Shown: piece after piece, positions 34,861 to 46,799 of the stretch
Numbering within the stretch: position 1 is the first letter of the stretch
How the letters are laid out: each line of letters begins with the position of its first letter
From: Trogon surrucura
Taxonomy: Eukaryota > Chordata > Aves > Trogoniformes > Trogonidae
Direction of reading: 5' to 3'
DNA: 64,000 nucleotides
NCBI GenBank assembly: GCA_020746105.1
Contig: CM036618.1
Coordinates: forward strand, 116,567,308 to 116,631,307
Made by a program: the position numbers and the translations under genes
Notes under the pieces: model-generated
Told to the model about the DNA's origin: nothing
What the model saw: only the letters and a program-made list of their open reading frames with translations
The model's database searches: none

Positions 34861-37800
34861 CTCAGAGGTGTCTCGGTGTGATTTTATTGGAGCGGTGCTG
34901 CTAGGTTTTTTGCCGGCTGGTTCTTGGTACTGGGAAGGCTGCAGCTTTAGCAGCACTTCTTTGGCACGTGGTGTTAAATATCGGCACCGCCCTGTGAAAT
35001 GAAGAGTGAACGCAAAAGTGTGAGGCGGTCGCTTGGATTTATGGGCTTTTTAATGCATACTGCATTGTTTCTTGAAAGAATCAGTGTCATTCTGGCCTGA
35101 GTAATTCAGCTTCGGGTGTCTGGGGTGTCTCTATAGAGGAGACGCTTCTGGGACTTGTACAGAATCTCTATAATGAAGCTGACTGCCTTCGAGTTCCTTT
35201 TTTTTGTAATGAAAAGGGAGGGTGGAAGATGGGAGGAGAGACCCCTGCCCAGAGAAGGTCGCCAGACTTATTTCTCAGGTCTAGAGCACATGCCGTACCA
35301 GGAGCAGCTGAGGGAACTGGGGCTGTTTAGCCTGGAGAAACGGAGGCTGAGGGGAGCCCTTATCTCTCTCTATACCTACCTGAGAGGAGGCTGTAGAGAG
35401 AGGGGGGGTTGGTTTCTTCTCCCATGTAATAAGTGATAGGGCAAGAGGAAATGACCTCAGTTTGTGCCAGGGAAGGTTTAGATTGAATATTATGAAGAAT
35501 TTCTTCACCGAAAGGGTTATCTAGGCATCGGAACAGGCTGCCTGGGGAAGTGGTTGAGTCACCATCCCTGGAGGTATTCAAAAGATGAGGTGCTTAGGGA
35601 CATGGTTTAGTCTTGGACCTGACATTGAAAGGTTAATGGTTGGATTCAATTATCTTAATGATCCTTTCCAACTTAGATGATCGTAATGGAATATCTTTTC
35701 CTGTTTACGCCATCAAATGGGTCAGGTACCTTTTTACATCCTTTTTGGTTATATTGCTTTCAAATATCATCTAGAATTAACGAACAAAAGAGTTTGGGGC
35801 TGGGAATGAGGGCAACGATTCAGGAAGTTTCTAGTGCTCCTTCTGCAAGTCAATATGCCAAAGTTTCTGCGATCTTTCCTAGGAAAGGTTTTTGCTGACA
35901 TTTAGGTGAGCAATGACACTGCACTGAGTCATCAGCATTAATGAAAAAGCCACTTGGGGATTTCAGAAGGGACTCGCCAAACAAGCAAAAACCGTGTGAA
36001 TTTTCCCTGCCTTTTTTTGTGATCTGCATCAGCTCTCAGCACTTCTGCAAAAATCAAATAATCGAATTGTAACTGCCTGGCAGGTTTGGTTCAGGAGGCG
36101 AAAGCCACCCCAGGACTTTGCTTTGTGGGTCTGTGGTCTGGTTTTCTGCATGGACAGGGGAAGGATTTCCATCTCATTGTGTGCTTTCACTTTGTTTCTG
36201 CTGTGAAATGTGGCAGTTGTACCGCCTGCTCTGTCCGCAAGCCCGATAGGTGGGTGCCCTGCCAGCCGATGATGTTGGCAGAGCCGAGGTGATGGCTTTA
36301 CCCCTCCTGAACACGTGAGGAAAGGCAAAGGTGTTGGCCAGCCATCTCCCTCTGGCAGAGGGAGCTCTTGCTAGCTGGTACAGGCTAGTGCTGCCAGCAT
36401 CAGGGTAAAATGAGGCACGCTGGCTCTCTGAGGGCTTTCTATCTTGGCTCTGGCAGGGTGGCTGCCTCAGTGAATTATTTCAGGTTCTGGGATGGACTGG
36501 TTACTGATTTTATTCATCTGGACAAGCTAACACATGTCCAATACCATTTGGTGCTTCTGACATTGTTCAGATAGCCTAACGCTTCCTCTTTGTTTGTGCA
36601 TGTCAGCCTTCGTCATTAAACAAGCACTTGCTTAATGGTTGTTAATCCATCTGTAAGTCTCCTTGGAGAAATGGGAGCTTTGGGATGACAGGGCAAAGGC
36701 AGGGAGTACAACCTGACTTTGTATTCCCACACCACTGAGATAGTACCTGAGAGGCAACACAAAATTGACATCTCTGATAGCAAAAGGTGTTAAGAAGTTT
36801 GTCAGAAGTTCTGTGCTTTATCACATTGACTCGGTGTAACTCATGGGAGATGTGCCGTGGCAGGATCAGTAAGAGGACAAAATTAGATATCTGCCCTTGT
36901 GCGTGTCATGATTTTTCACGGCCTGGAGGAGCAGAGGAGCCTCATCAAGATGGGTGATGTGCCTACGTGTAAGTGGTGCTGCAGGAGTAGCATCCCAATC
37001 CCCGCGGGATTGGAGCAATGTCCTTTTAGTGTATAACACTTTTTTAGTAGAAGGGACTTTGTTGCCAGGCTCCTGCCCCTGTGTTTATGTGCATCCTTAT
37101 ATTCTGTGCTCTGATGGAGACTGCAGCCAGCTTAGACTGCAGTGACATCAGCACTGTGCAGTGTGACAGTTACTTACGTACTAGGTTATTAAAGAAAGCA
37201 ACATAGAGCCTGGCCCAGTCAGCACTGAACACAAAAGATCACAGGATCACAGAATGTCAGGGGTTGGAAGGGACCTCAAAGATCACCTAGTCCAACCCCC
37301 CCACCAGAGCATAACCACCTACAGTAGATCGCACAGGAACGCGTCCAGGCGGGTTTTGAATGTCTCCAAAGAAGGAGGCTCCACACCCTCCCTGGGCAGC
37401 CTGTGCCAGGGCTCTGTCACTCTCACTGTGAAAAAGTTTGTTCTCATATTTTTATGGAACCTCCTGTGTTCCAGCTTGCACCCATTGCCCCTTGTCCTGT
37501 CAATGGATGCCGCTGAGAAGAGCCTGGCTCCATCCTCCTGACACTCCCCCTTGACATATTTATAAATATTGAGGTCACCTCTCAGCCTCCTCTTCTCCAA
37601 GCTAAAGCTCCTTCAGCCTTTCCTCACAAGGGAGATGTTCCACTCCCTTCATCATCTTTGTGGCTCTGCACTGGACTCTCTCCAGCAGTTCCATGTCTCT
37701 CTTGAACTGAGGGGCCCAGAACTGGACACACTATTCCAGATGCGGCCTCACCAGGGCAGAGTAGAGGGGCAGGAGGACCTCTCTCGACCTACTTGCTACT

Positions 37801-40800
37801 CCCCTTCTAACACACCCCAGGATGCCGTTGGCCTTCTTGGCCACGAGGGCACATTGCTGGCTCATGGCCATCCTGCTGTCCACTAGAAAAGATGGGGGAA
37901 GGGGTTGGCTCTGTACAGCACCATCTCCCCCACACACCACCTGGGGTTCTGGGGAAATGACAGGGTAGGGATGTAGTGCTATTTTAGGGGAACCCCTTCT
38001 GTGCTATCCTCGTGTGGGTTTCTGTCTCTGATTACAGTTTTATATGCACAGATGAGATGGGGGCTGGAGAAGGACATGCCTACGCATGTTTAGGGGATTA
38101 AAAATAGAGGACAGTAGAAGTATCAAGAAAGTTGTTACTGTATAATGTTCAACTGTTACACACAGTGTCACTGCTCAAGGGGATGTTTGCTTCCTCTGCA
38201 GATGCAGAAGAGAAGAAAGGTTTTGCTGTTTTCAGTAGTGCAAGACTACATGCTCTACTTTGCAAGAAACGGTGAGGCGGTATTAGTTTTCCCAATACTA
38301 AACTGACCCCCTTTGTCTCCATAATCTGCTTTCTGGTCATCTGTTACAGAAGCTCTCTCACTGTCCTAACCAAGCAATGTTGCAGAGAGAGCAATAGATG
38401 TATTTAACTCTACCCTGACTTGTTTAGGAACTTCAGAACTACCCCCCAGGCTAGGTTTCTGTACTGTGAATGCAGTAAAGCTGTGAAGCCGTGTGGCAAG
38501 GGTTAGGGCTGCAGAACGCTGACAGATGCTCTCTAACCCCTCTCCCTCCCCAAAGAGGAAGGGAAAGGGAATAAGGCAGAGGAGCTTACATGTTGGAAAA
38601 GTAAAACCAGCAGCAGTACTAATCAGGAAATAATAAGTAAGTGTATACAGATGTATACAAAATCACTGATGCTGCAGAGCAGGCAGGCACCATGGAAGTC
38701 CCAGGCTCAGTGGCAATGGGGAGCTGAATACAGGAGCTGGATTCGGAAACTCAGGGTTGGAATCAAAGGCAGAAGATCAGATGGAGTTCTCTTCAGATGC
38801 TGGCCATCGAAGAAGAGACCTTAACCCCTGTGATCCCTCAGTTTTATAGTGAATATGGTGTATGTGGAATGGAATACTCCTGTTGGTCACTCGTCCTGTC
38901 TGTTCCTCACTGGAGATGCAACCTGTTACTTCCTTATGATCCCTTTTACTTCCTGGCACCCCCAGCGTGGCACGCGAAATCCAGCAGTGGATTTGGTCAC
39001 TGCAGGAATATGTACAAGCAAGAACCTTTCCGAATACCAATCCCTGGCAGTAACTGTAAACATCAGATGCTATCAGTGCACCAATGCAGAAAGATGCTGC
39101 TAACTTCTGAAAGTGCAGCCTCTTAGAGACTGAGCTGAAAAGTGAAAATCACTGGACAGAACTGGTTCTGTTAAGCTCAAACCAGGACACCATTTTACAC
39201 CTTGCCTCTACATACTTGTGTGTGGCTGACAGACTTGCTTAACTTCTGCAGATCTCAAAGTGGGTGAGAACTGACACCGTTTATTAATAATGCACAGCAG
39301 CTAGGCTCATTAAACCGCTGCAGACATATTGCAGCAATGATGTCAAAATAAAGCAGCGAGGAGGTTTCATTTACAACAGCTTTTCCCAAAAATCTACTTG
39401 GACCAAGTACAGTAGAACTGGTGCAAGGAGGTGTTAATTACCCAGTGTGTCCTTAGGACAGAGAGAAGTTGTGCTACTTCCTTCCAGATTAATGGTTTCC
39501 ACTGGGATTTGATTTTTTTTTTTTTTTTTGCTTATTTCATGGGGTGATAGTGGGCCACTCAGTGAATGGAAATTTTCCTGTCCTTTCTGGCTTTGTCCAT
39601 CCCTCCAGGAGCTGCCCCCTATCCAAGCGAGACAGGATTTCTCCAGTAGGATTGGGAGGATAGTTGCTTTAAAGCCTTGACAAATAGTTTTCTACTGGAG
39701 AGGGTTGGCAGGGCACCCAGAGCTCCTTGCAGAAGCCAAAAGGTTCTTGGGGTGCTAACAGCCCTCGAGTGCTTCCTGTTTGTTTGGTTTTTTACCACCA
39801 AACAGGTAGAACTACATGAAGATCTGACTTGCAGTAAAGCTGCAGTCTTGGGATTTAGGCATTGTTGCCTTTTTTTTTTTTTCTGTCTATATTTTTGTGC
39901 TAAAAATGTCATCATGCGTCTTTCATGCTAGGCTGCAACTTGACGTGGCTTTTACATCGTGAATAAGAAAAGATGTAATGTGAAATGTGTCTGGTTTACT
40001 GGCCTGGCAACCCAAAACTCAAGGCATCTCATGAGACCAATTTGACTGAGGATTTCTGTCAGTGACGCTTGTTGCTAGGTTTAATAAGTCTGTAATAATT
40101 TGTTTTCTTATAGGTGTCAGTACAATTCAGGTGGAAAAAGACTATATTGAAGAAATGGTGAGTAGCTGTATGTCAAAGCAAATTTTAGAAAATACCAGTC
40201 ACATGCTCTCCATGTTTTGTCTTTAAAAAGGAAAAATACAAAAAACAGTCTTCCTTGTATTTTTTTGACAGCTGCTTTTTTTTTTTTTTTTTTTTTTTTG
40301 ATGGCTGATAATTCTCAGGGTAATGTTTTTTTCCCCTAAGGGTAAACTCTTGAGAGATCATCAATGATGTGCAACTCAGAGTCCTTTTAGCTGTTAGAAG
40401 ATATCTGCATGGACTTTGGTGTGTTTGGTGAAAATGGAAGTTGGCTTCTTGCATCTGTGTGGTACTTCTGAAACTCTGTTGTACAGCTGCCTGAAAAATG
40501 ATCTGAAGTATTATTAGATAGTACCTGTTATTAGACTGCAAAAAGTGAGATGACAACTTTGAAGAAAGATGAAATGTCGGTTAGGGCGTGGTGCTGATAA
40601 CACCAAGGTCGCGGGTTCGATCCCCGTTGGGTCCCCGTGTGTTGCCTGATCTAGCTGAGAGGCGTCCCTGCCCGTGACAGGGAGGTTGGATTAAATGATC
40701 TCTGAGGTCCCTTCCAGCCCGGGCCATTCTATGTAATGGACTTCCTAATGCAATCCTCCTATCTCCTGCTTTGGAAAGGGATTCTAACCTGTTTGATTAA

Positions 40801-41182
40801 ATAAATGCTGTTAGCTGCTCTTGGCACCCATAACCTGCCATCACACCCTCCTTTCCTAGTGTCAAAGTATGTTTATAGTGTGATCATTTAGATTAGTAAA
40901 CACCTGGTGATAACTAAAACCAGTTAAAAGATAAATGGCTCTAAATGTTTTGTTGTCTCCTCCCATCCAGCCACCCAGATTGTCAGTGTGAGACTCTCAT
41001 ACTTATGACCACCAACTTTAACACTTGAAACTAGTTTTGCATCAGTTTATACAGAAGAGCTACTTTGGCAGTGCTTAGGATTAGAGGAGATTGTGTCACT
41101 TGCCTAAATCAATCAAATTCCCCTGCTTTCAGAAGACTAGCCAGTTGAACCTTAAGCACTAAGAGAGCAGGGCTGGCAGTAA

Positions 41183-41220
<38 letters not shown>

Positions 41221-44200
41221 AAGTGTGGCGCGTGTCCCTTACAGAAGATGCAAAGGCATCTTTGGTATATCGGTAATCCAAGCAATACTTCTGGTAATAC
41301 CTTTGCAGCGTCCTCATTTGGACAGATCCTACAGGATGATCCTAATCTTTTGAAATGTGTTTTGTGCTAGTTGTCTCTTTTTGTAGGGTGCTGTTACCAC
41401 ACGTGTTGTTTGTCTCTCCTTTGTACTGAATAGGGTATTTAATATTTTAAAATGTTACCTATGCAAACAAAAGGAGAGATAAAAAGAGCTAATGACTATC
41501 CTCTTGCTGGTATGGGAGTGAGGAGCAAAGCACTTGTTGCCTGAATGCACAGGAAGTTGTGGTAGAACCGGGGATTACTCGAAACTCACAGATAATAGCC
41601 TGAACTCTAATCCTAACCAACTGGCTTGTAAGTAGGATTTCCATTTTTGCTGTGAGAATTTTTTTCTCCTATTTCCCTTCTAGGTAACACAGTGCATAGT
41701 GGAGGTTTTGTCCAACGTTCTGTCTAGGCCAAATGCACCACCCATTAATCCTGAATGCAAAGAAATCTTGAAGAAGAGTAAGTACAACGTTATCTGAACT
41801 TGTGAGGGGAATTTGGTAGGTGGAGTCTGTCTTGTGTTGGAGCTGGCGAACTGTTATTTCAGCCCAAGTGAAACTGGTGCCTCCAAATTTCAGGGTCAAA
41901 ATTCAGATTTCCTTCTGTTTAGTCTGTTTTGCTCAAAGAGCCAACAGTCTCAACTTGGTAATTTTCAGGGGTTCTTGGGTAGCAGGTGTGGCTCTCTACT
42001 TAAGCCACCCAGAGAGTCTGAGAGAGCTGGGCAAGCTCTTTAGATAGCTTGAGAGGCGAACAGGTGTTGCTGGGTTTGGACCGCATGCTGCAGGCATCCC
42101 AGAGGGTAGGAGCTGGCTTTGGATAACTACCACTTAAACGAGAAAGACTCCTGTACCTCGTGGCAACTGAATTCATGCCCAGCTCAGGAGAGGAGAGTGC
42201 TGAAGGCTCCCTGTGGGAGTGCTCGTTTCGGATGAGCTCGTGCCTGCAGCACGGTCCTTGGCTGCCTTGATGTCAAGGGGTGAGCCTGCTGGCATGCTTG
42301 ATCACTGTCTGCAGTGACGCGTGGTTAAGTTTGATGCTGTGCCACAATGCACATATTCCTTTTCTGTCCAGTTATATTTGATTACAGAAAGATAAAAAGG
42401 CTCCTGAACTTACCTGCCAGCAAAGAAGCAATAATGAAACCCATCTGTCTCCTGCTTGTTTATGGAGGGAATAACGCATGGCCCCAACACAGTCATCAGA
42501 AGAGGGTGCTTTTGGGCCTTTGGGATTACATGTATTTGTACCTAATCCAGCCCTGTATTTCTAGAAGTGGCATCAGACATCAAGCTTCTTTTTTTTTTTT
42601 TTTTAATGGCATTGTTAGCTTGAGAATAAAAACTCTATATTTGCCATGTTTTGAAAATAATTTAAAACAATAGAGAGTAAGGACTACATTTTTGCCATTA
42701 AACAAGAATATCAGTTAATAAGAAATCGTGAGCTGGTTTTAAAATCTGTGCAGCTGTTATCTGAAAACTTCTAGAATTTGTCATCTATTTCTGATGTTAG
42801 TCAGGCCCAAGGTGAAGCAGAAGTATCTTCATGGAAATGTACCGTTACCATTGTGGTTAGAGTCAGACTTTCATTTAGCATTTTGGAAATTGTGGAAGTA
42901 GCATGATTTGATTAAACCTAACTATTACAAAGGAACTTCCCCCCCCCCCCCCCTCCTCCTCGGGTGAATTTGGAGCTTCTAAAATTTGCAAGAAGCCCCA
43001 GATATTTTCAAATAGCTTGAAAATGGATGGTTGTCTTTTTTGCAGGTAAGTGTATGTGATGGATAAGGCCTGACAGTCAGAGAACTGTACACAACTCCAG
43101 GTCCCATTGATTCTTTTTTTCTTTTTTTTTTTTTTAACGGGAATGAGAGTTAATTTAATTCAATGCTAAAAATGGGATCACAAACAAAGAAAAAAGCCGA
43201 AGAGGAAAAATTTTGGAAATTTCAGTGGGCCTTTTAAAAATGCCTAATTAAACTAATATTAGTTAATGCTTTTCCAGGCAAACATACAAAATATTAGAAA
43301 ATTACTAATTTTAAAATCAGAACTAAAGAAAATAATTCTGTTTAAATCTTCTCGCTACATTGGGAAGCCAGTTACCTATTTAAACTGAAGTAATGCTTCA
43401 ATGGAAGGCTGGATGACTTCATTATACTGTTTATGTTATTGTAGGTGGTAGAAATGATAGAGACAGAAGCGAAAACAACCAACTTGAAGTGAGGCATTTG
43501 AAAGACCCGGCAGAGACTGAAAGTCATCATACTGGGAGTGTGGAGAAAGAACAAAGTCAGGCAGAAGAGGAATCCAAAAAGTACATAAAAGGCAGTGATG
43601 AGGAGAAGCTTGCTCATGAGGAAGGCAAAAGCAAGGAAGAGGAAGATGGACACCACACACCTATTCCGGAAGACAGACTTCATACAGGAGAACAGAAATA
43701 CTATCAGGAAATTGGAAGAGAGGAGAAGAGCTACCACAGTAAAGAAGACAGCAAAGAGGGTAAGCATCCTGACAAAGAGGTAGAGAATGCTGTTCTCAAA
43801 AAGAAGTCCTATTCTGGAGGTATGAGCACAGAGCAATTCCCAGATGGGAACGATCAGCACCCTGTGGGCCGCTGGCACTCGGAGGAGGGAATACAGAGCC
43901 CTTTCCAAAGAATTCATGAAGGTGAAAAGGGAGAGATGGAGGAAGAAATAAGTCAAAAATACCATCACGAATCTAAGGAACATGATTTCTCCCATCAGCG
44001 AGAGCCTGAAGAATCTGATGAAGGTGCAGAAGCAGAGGAGGAAAAGCAACCCTACAAACCCAAACATCATCATGGGAAGCATAGAATGGGTGACTTCTCT
44101 GAAGAGAACAGGGGCCGTGGTGGTCTCAGAGAGGAGCTAGCTGAGGAATCAAACACAGAGGAGGCTCATCTCTGGGACAAGAGGAACCACCATCAGAAAC

Positions 44201-46471
44201 AGGATGAAACATCTGAACAGCCTGAGGAGAAGAGTGGTTATCGTGGGAGGCATGGGTCTGAAGAGGTGGAGAGGAGGCATGCAGACCAGGGAGGTGAGGA
44301 GCACAGAGAAAGGTGGCAGCAGAGTGAAGAGAGCAGTGAAGAAAAAAACAACGGGCATCACCACAGTGAGGAAAGTAATGAGAAGTGGCATGGGGAGAAG
44401 AGACATCATGATGGATCTCATGAGGTGAAGAGACACCATTCTGAGGGAAGGACACATCTTGGAGATGAAAGCGAGGAAGAGCTGGACAGATATCTCAGTG
44501 GTAGCAGCAAGGAGAAGCAGCATCGTGCTGGAGGGACATACCACTTGTGGGACAATGAAGATGAAGAGTCACAGAAAGCATATGTTCAAGAACGCAGAAA
44601 ACAGGCCAGAAAACCCTACAGCACTGAGGAAGGTATAGAACAGCAGCGCCACCCTGGCAACAGTGAGGAGGAGGAAATAGAAAAGCAGCATAGCAGAAGG
44701 GATCAGGTGGGAAATGAAGAGGAGAATATGGAGGAGGGAAGATACGCTGAGAGACAAGAGTACGGAAGCCATCTCCCTGCAGAGAGTAAGAGGACCATGG
44801 CATCCTACAGACCTTTCTACCCACTGCTGTGGCAGGGAAGACAGCATTTTGAGAAAAGGGACAGCACAGGAGAGCAGGTTCTGGAGGGCAAAGAGGAAGG
44901 CAGGCCCACCCTGAATAAGAAAAGCCTTTTCCCCGAATATAATGACTATGACTGGTGGGACAAAAACCAAATCCTAAGTGCTCTGAACCATGGGCGCACC
45001 GAGAAGAGGAATCTTGGCCAAATGAACAGATACGATATGAAAAGGCAATACAAGAAGATGGATCAACTTGTACAACTTCTGAATTACAGGAGGAAGTCAG
45101 CTGAATTCCCAGAGTTGTACAGTTCCAGAGAAGACCTAAAAAAAGGCCACGTAATCAGGAATGACAGAAGAAGTCTGAGTCAGAGGCCTCTGACAGAAGA
45201 GGAGGTATGTATACAGGTGTTCCTCTGCAAAGGTGGGGGAAGCTGACTTTACACGCATATTCGTAGTCCATTTCCCAGGCAGCTGGTAAACTCTGCATGG
45301 AAAAAGATTAAGTCACAATGAGTGCCAGATCTTCAGTGGATTAAAAAATCTGCTTTCTTTGTAAGGATTCGGTGGAAATAACCGAGGGCACAGTTTGTGA
45401 AATAAAGACAATGTGTATCCTCACTAGCTTCTGTCCGCTGCAAGACTGAGAAGAGAAAGATTTTCTTAATTTCTGGGCCCTACCTCTCCCGCTAAGGTCT
45501 TACAGACTAATAAAGCAAGGATGCCCATTGCATCAGGAGCAGAGAGGTAATTAGTAAGCACTGCTTGGTCTGTTGGGTTGTTTAAAATGTACAGCTGAAA
45601 AGTAAGCTGGACCTTTAGAGTGAAATTCACCTGTAACTACAAAGCAGAACATGGATTGCACTTGTAAGCCCGATTCATGCTATATACTTCCCCTGTATGT
45701 GAATCCTTCACTTGTTGGACTTGCTGTTCTGCTCTGGTGTTTGGGAGAAAAAAATGTCTGCATACATCAGCTAGATGCTTCACCTGTATGTCACTGTTAT
45801 CTATTGCACAAAGCTGGGCTGGGAGCAGTGAGGGTTTAATACAAATATATTAAACAGTTAAAGCGTTAAGTTATCGTAGTAAACAGGAATTGACTGCGTA
45901 ATTTTTTTTTCCCTAGCATCTGGTACTGTGGAGGTGTTCCTCTTGCTGCACACTGTGCTTGCTGTGTGTTAAAAGCCTGAACCGTTGTCATCAGTGTTGT
46001 AGCCTCCTAAGGGACCGTCACCTGGGCGGAAGTGACTGCATGCTGCAGGGGGTGGCAGCTGAGGCTGCAGGAGGTGGCAGCTGAGACAGCAGGAGGTCAC
46101 TACTAGATGATGGTGCTTTAAAAAGATCAAGCTGTAGTTAGATGCAGCCCTCAGAATGAGTCTTTTGATACTTTTCCCCACTCTAATTCAGTTAAAAGCA
46201 GGAGATTGCACAAATCTCCAAAGTTTGTGCTGCGGTGCTGCTAACCCTGCCCACCCCAGCAAGTCTGCCCAGGGACTAGTAAGTAGCAGATGCCTGCCTC
46301 TGAAACGGTTTTTGTGTCTCATTTTCATGGAACAAAACCACTTTCCAACATTATTTGATGTGTAAAACACTCTCTCTGTTTTCACAGGAAAATGAACTGG
46401 AAAATCTGGCCGCTATGGATTTGGAGCTGCAGAAGATAGCTGAGAAGTTTAATGACAATAGGAGAGGCTGA
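34501..46471 (+). CDS. CHGB: CHGB, chromogranin B / secretogranin-1 (five coding exons)
   Basis: CHGB is a soluble acidic granin of dense-core secretory granules in endocrine and neuronal cells. It aids granule formation and calcium and amine storage and is cut into peptides. Coding exons 34501-34549, 40114-40157, 41684-41777, 43445-45204 and 46388-46471 join in frame to 676 residues, close to human. Residues 1-17 or so are a hydrophobic signal peptide ([14 protein letters not shown]). Cys35 and Cys56 bound the conserved granin disulfide loop. Exon 4 is highly charged and histidine-rich, with many dibasic convertase sites. Conserved blocks include [11 protein letters not shown] (about 557-567), a KSAEFPELY segment, and the C-terminal [18 protein letters not shown] that contains the secretolytin-like region (about 664-670). 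All splice sites are GT-AG. The assignment is firm from these blocks and from the TRMT6 neighbour. Confidence 0.97.
35285..35690 (+). mobile_element. CR1 LINE 3' end in CHGB intron 1
   Basis: The + strand encodes the CR1 ORF2 C-terminus ([20 protein letters not shown], about 35298-35357), followed by a 3' UTR with 'gggcaagaggaaatgacctc', 'aggtttagattgaatatt' and a final 'gatcctttccaacttagatg' near 35660-35680. It is 5'-truncated. The body (more AT-rich, with 'ttagattgaatattatga') differs from the GC-rich CR1 at 30.2 kb. Confidence 0.88.
37238..37890 (-). mobile_element. CR1 LINE 3' end, antisense in CHGB intron 1
   Basis: The + strand starts 'gatcacaggatcacagaatg' then 'aagggacctcaaagatcacc', the reverse complement of a CR1 tail. 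On the - strand the ORF2 end reads '[20 protein letters not shown]' (about 37795-37855), '[12 protein letters not shown]' and further left '[20 protein letters not shown]' (about 37540-37600). Most of the 3' UTR is present; the 5' part is lost. Confidence 0.9.
38492..39189 (-). mobile_element. Endogenous-retrovirus solo LTR (about 700 bp), antisense
   Basis: On the - strand the element opens TGTCCTGGTTTGAGC (39189 leftwards), a known style of avian ERVL-like LTR start. A TATAAAAC box lies at 38848-38841 in the same direction. The left end (TGTGGCAAGG on +, 38492) is placed by similarity to the copy at 9962. I could not find a convincing target duplication, which suggests age. No internal retroviral genes flank it. 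Confidence 0.65.
40114..40157 (+). CDS. CHGB: CHGB coding exon 2
   Basis: A 44-base exon with acceptor TTTTCTTATAG|GTGTCAG and donor GAAATG|GTGAGT. It encodes residues 17 (completed) to 31, [15 protein letters not shown], the start of the mature protein. This N-terminus differs from the mammalian one. Confidence 0.88.
40276..40299. repeat. Poly-T run, 24 bp
   Basis: An uninterrupted T homopolymer on the + strand just downstream of CHGB exon 2, with no transposon recognised at its edge. Confidence 0.95.
40576..40733 (+). mobile_element. SINE with tRNA-Ile-like head and CR1-like tail (TguSINE1 type)
   Basis: The head reads GTCGGTTAGGGCGTGGTGCTGATAACACCAAGG in two overlapping parts of a tRNA-Ile pattern, with an intact B box GGTTCGATCC at 40614-40623. 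It is followed by a CR1-like tail, 'tgacagggaggttggattaa' to 'ggccattctatg' ending near 40733. The D-arm region with the A box is missing: about 14 bases that normally lie between two GGTTAG copies are deleted. It is therefore a SINE, not a functional tRNA gene. It lies in CHGB intron 2. Confidence 0.88.
41188..41218. repeat. (CA)n microsatellite, about 15 units
   Basis: A perfect CA dinucleotide run in CHGB intron 2, preceded by GCGCG. It should be length-polymorphic. Confidence 0.97.
41684..41777 (+). CDS. CHGB: CHGB coding exon 3 (disulfide loop)
   Basis: Acceptor TTTCCCTTCTAG|GTAACA and donor AAGA|GTAAGT. It encodes residues 32-62 plus one base, including Cys35 and Cys56 of the granin loop that directs sorting. 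The sequence [14 protein letters not shown] is close to the mammalian one. Confidence 0.96.
41778..43444 (+). other. CHGB: CHGB intron 3
   Basis: A 1.7 kb intron with T runs (about 42590-42604 and 43122-43135) and a 15-base C run at 42939-42953. No transposon or RNA gene was recognised. Confidence 0.8.
43445..45204 (+). CDS. CHGB: CHGB coding exon 4 (large granin body)
   Basis: This 1760-base exon encodes residues 63-649, almost 87% of the protein, as is usual for chromogranin B. Acceptor is TTATTGTAG|GTGGTAG and donor GAGGAG|GTATGT. The reading frame is open throughout. It is rich in Glu, Ser, Lys and His, with repeated SEE and HH clusters and dibasic sites such as DKR, EKR, VKR, SRR, MKR and YRR. 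The purine-rich + strand explains the long antisense open frames here, which are not genes. Confidence 0.97.
46042..46096. repeat. Minisatellite-like repeat, 22-bp unit
   Basis: Two and a half copies of a unit like GCTGCAGGAGGTGGCAGCTGA lie in CHGB intron 4. It has no evident function. Confidence 0.75.
46388..46471 (+). CDS. CHGB: CHGB coding exon 5 (C-terminus)
   Basis: Acceptor TGTTTTCACAG|GAAAATG. It encodes the last 27 residues, with [18 protein letters not shown] nearly identical to the mammalian C-terminus that yields secretolytin. Stop TGA is at 46469-46471. Confidence 0.97.
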   Translation, partial: ENELENLAAMDLELQKIAEKFNDNRRG

Positions 46472-46769
46472 AGGTGATCTGCTTTGGCATTTCAAAGCTA
46501 GGCGTAGCTGTACTCCCAATACCTGTAGTTTGTGGTAAACTCACTGCCACTGGATTGTTGTTTGCCCTAAAACCAGGAAATACTAGTTACTGTCCTCTGT
46601 AGTGTAGTGATTTATGCAGCTGAAAACGTCTTTAATTTGCTGTTATGCTATTGAGATCTAAATGGCATGAATTTTAGTATTGTAACTTTTCATGCAAGGC
46701 AGATATTTTTAATATGCTTATGGAAATAATTGTGTTGGTGTTCTTCAGAAATATATTTGAGTTTGAAAT

Positions 46770-46775
46770 AATAAA
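46770..46775 (+). terminator. CHGB: CHGB polyadenylation signal
   Basis: AATAAA lies about 300 bp after the stop codon at the end of an AT-rich 3' UTR. No earlier hexamer is present in the 3' UTR, so the CHGB transcript probably ends near 46790-46800. Confidence 0.75.
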
Positions 46776-46799
46776 AATTACTGATCTTGGACCAAACTT

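Larger units (their letters stand above)
34550..40113 (+). other. CHGB: CHGB intron 1 (5.6 kb)
   Basis: It begins inside the CpG island. It contains a sense CR1 tail (35285-35690), an antisense CR1 (37238-37890) and an antisense LTR (38492-39189). Between these I see unique sequence with no recognisable gene. Confidence 0.85.

Noticed and set aside
34336-34881. 181-codon frame over the CHGB first exon
   Set aside because: It is in the CHGB start frame at the signal peptide but reads through the strong donor at 34550 into GC-rich intron. The spliced form matches chromogranin B.
40576-40650. Functional tRNA-Ile gene
   Set aside because: The D arm with the A box is missing and a CR1-like tail follows directly. 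It is a SINE head.
41188-41218. CRISPR-like or functional tandem array
   Set aside because: It is a simple CA microsatellite. No spaced direct-repeat array exists anywhere in the window.
43372-44082. 236-codon antisense frame opposite CHGB exon 4
   Set aside because: It is a shadow of the purine-rich CHGB coding strand and reads as a Leu/Phe-rich artefact with no splice or homology support.
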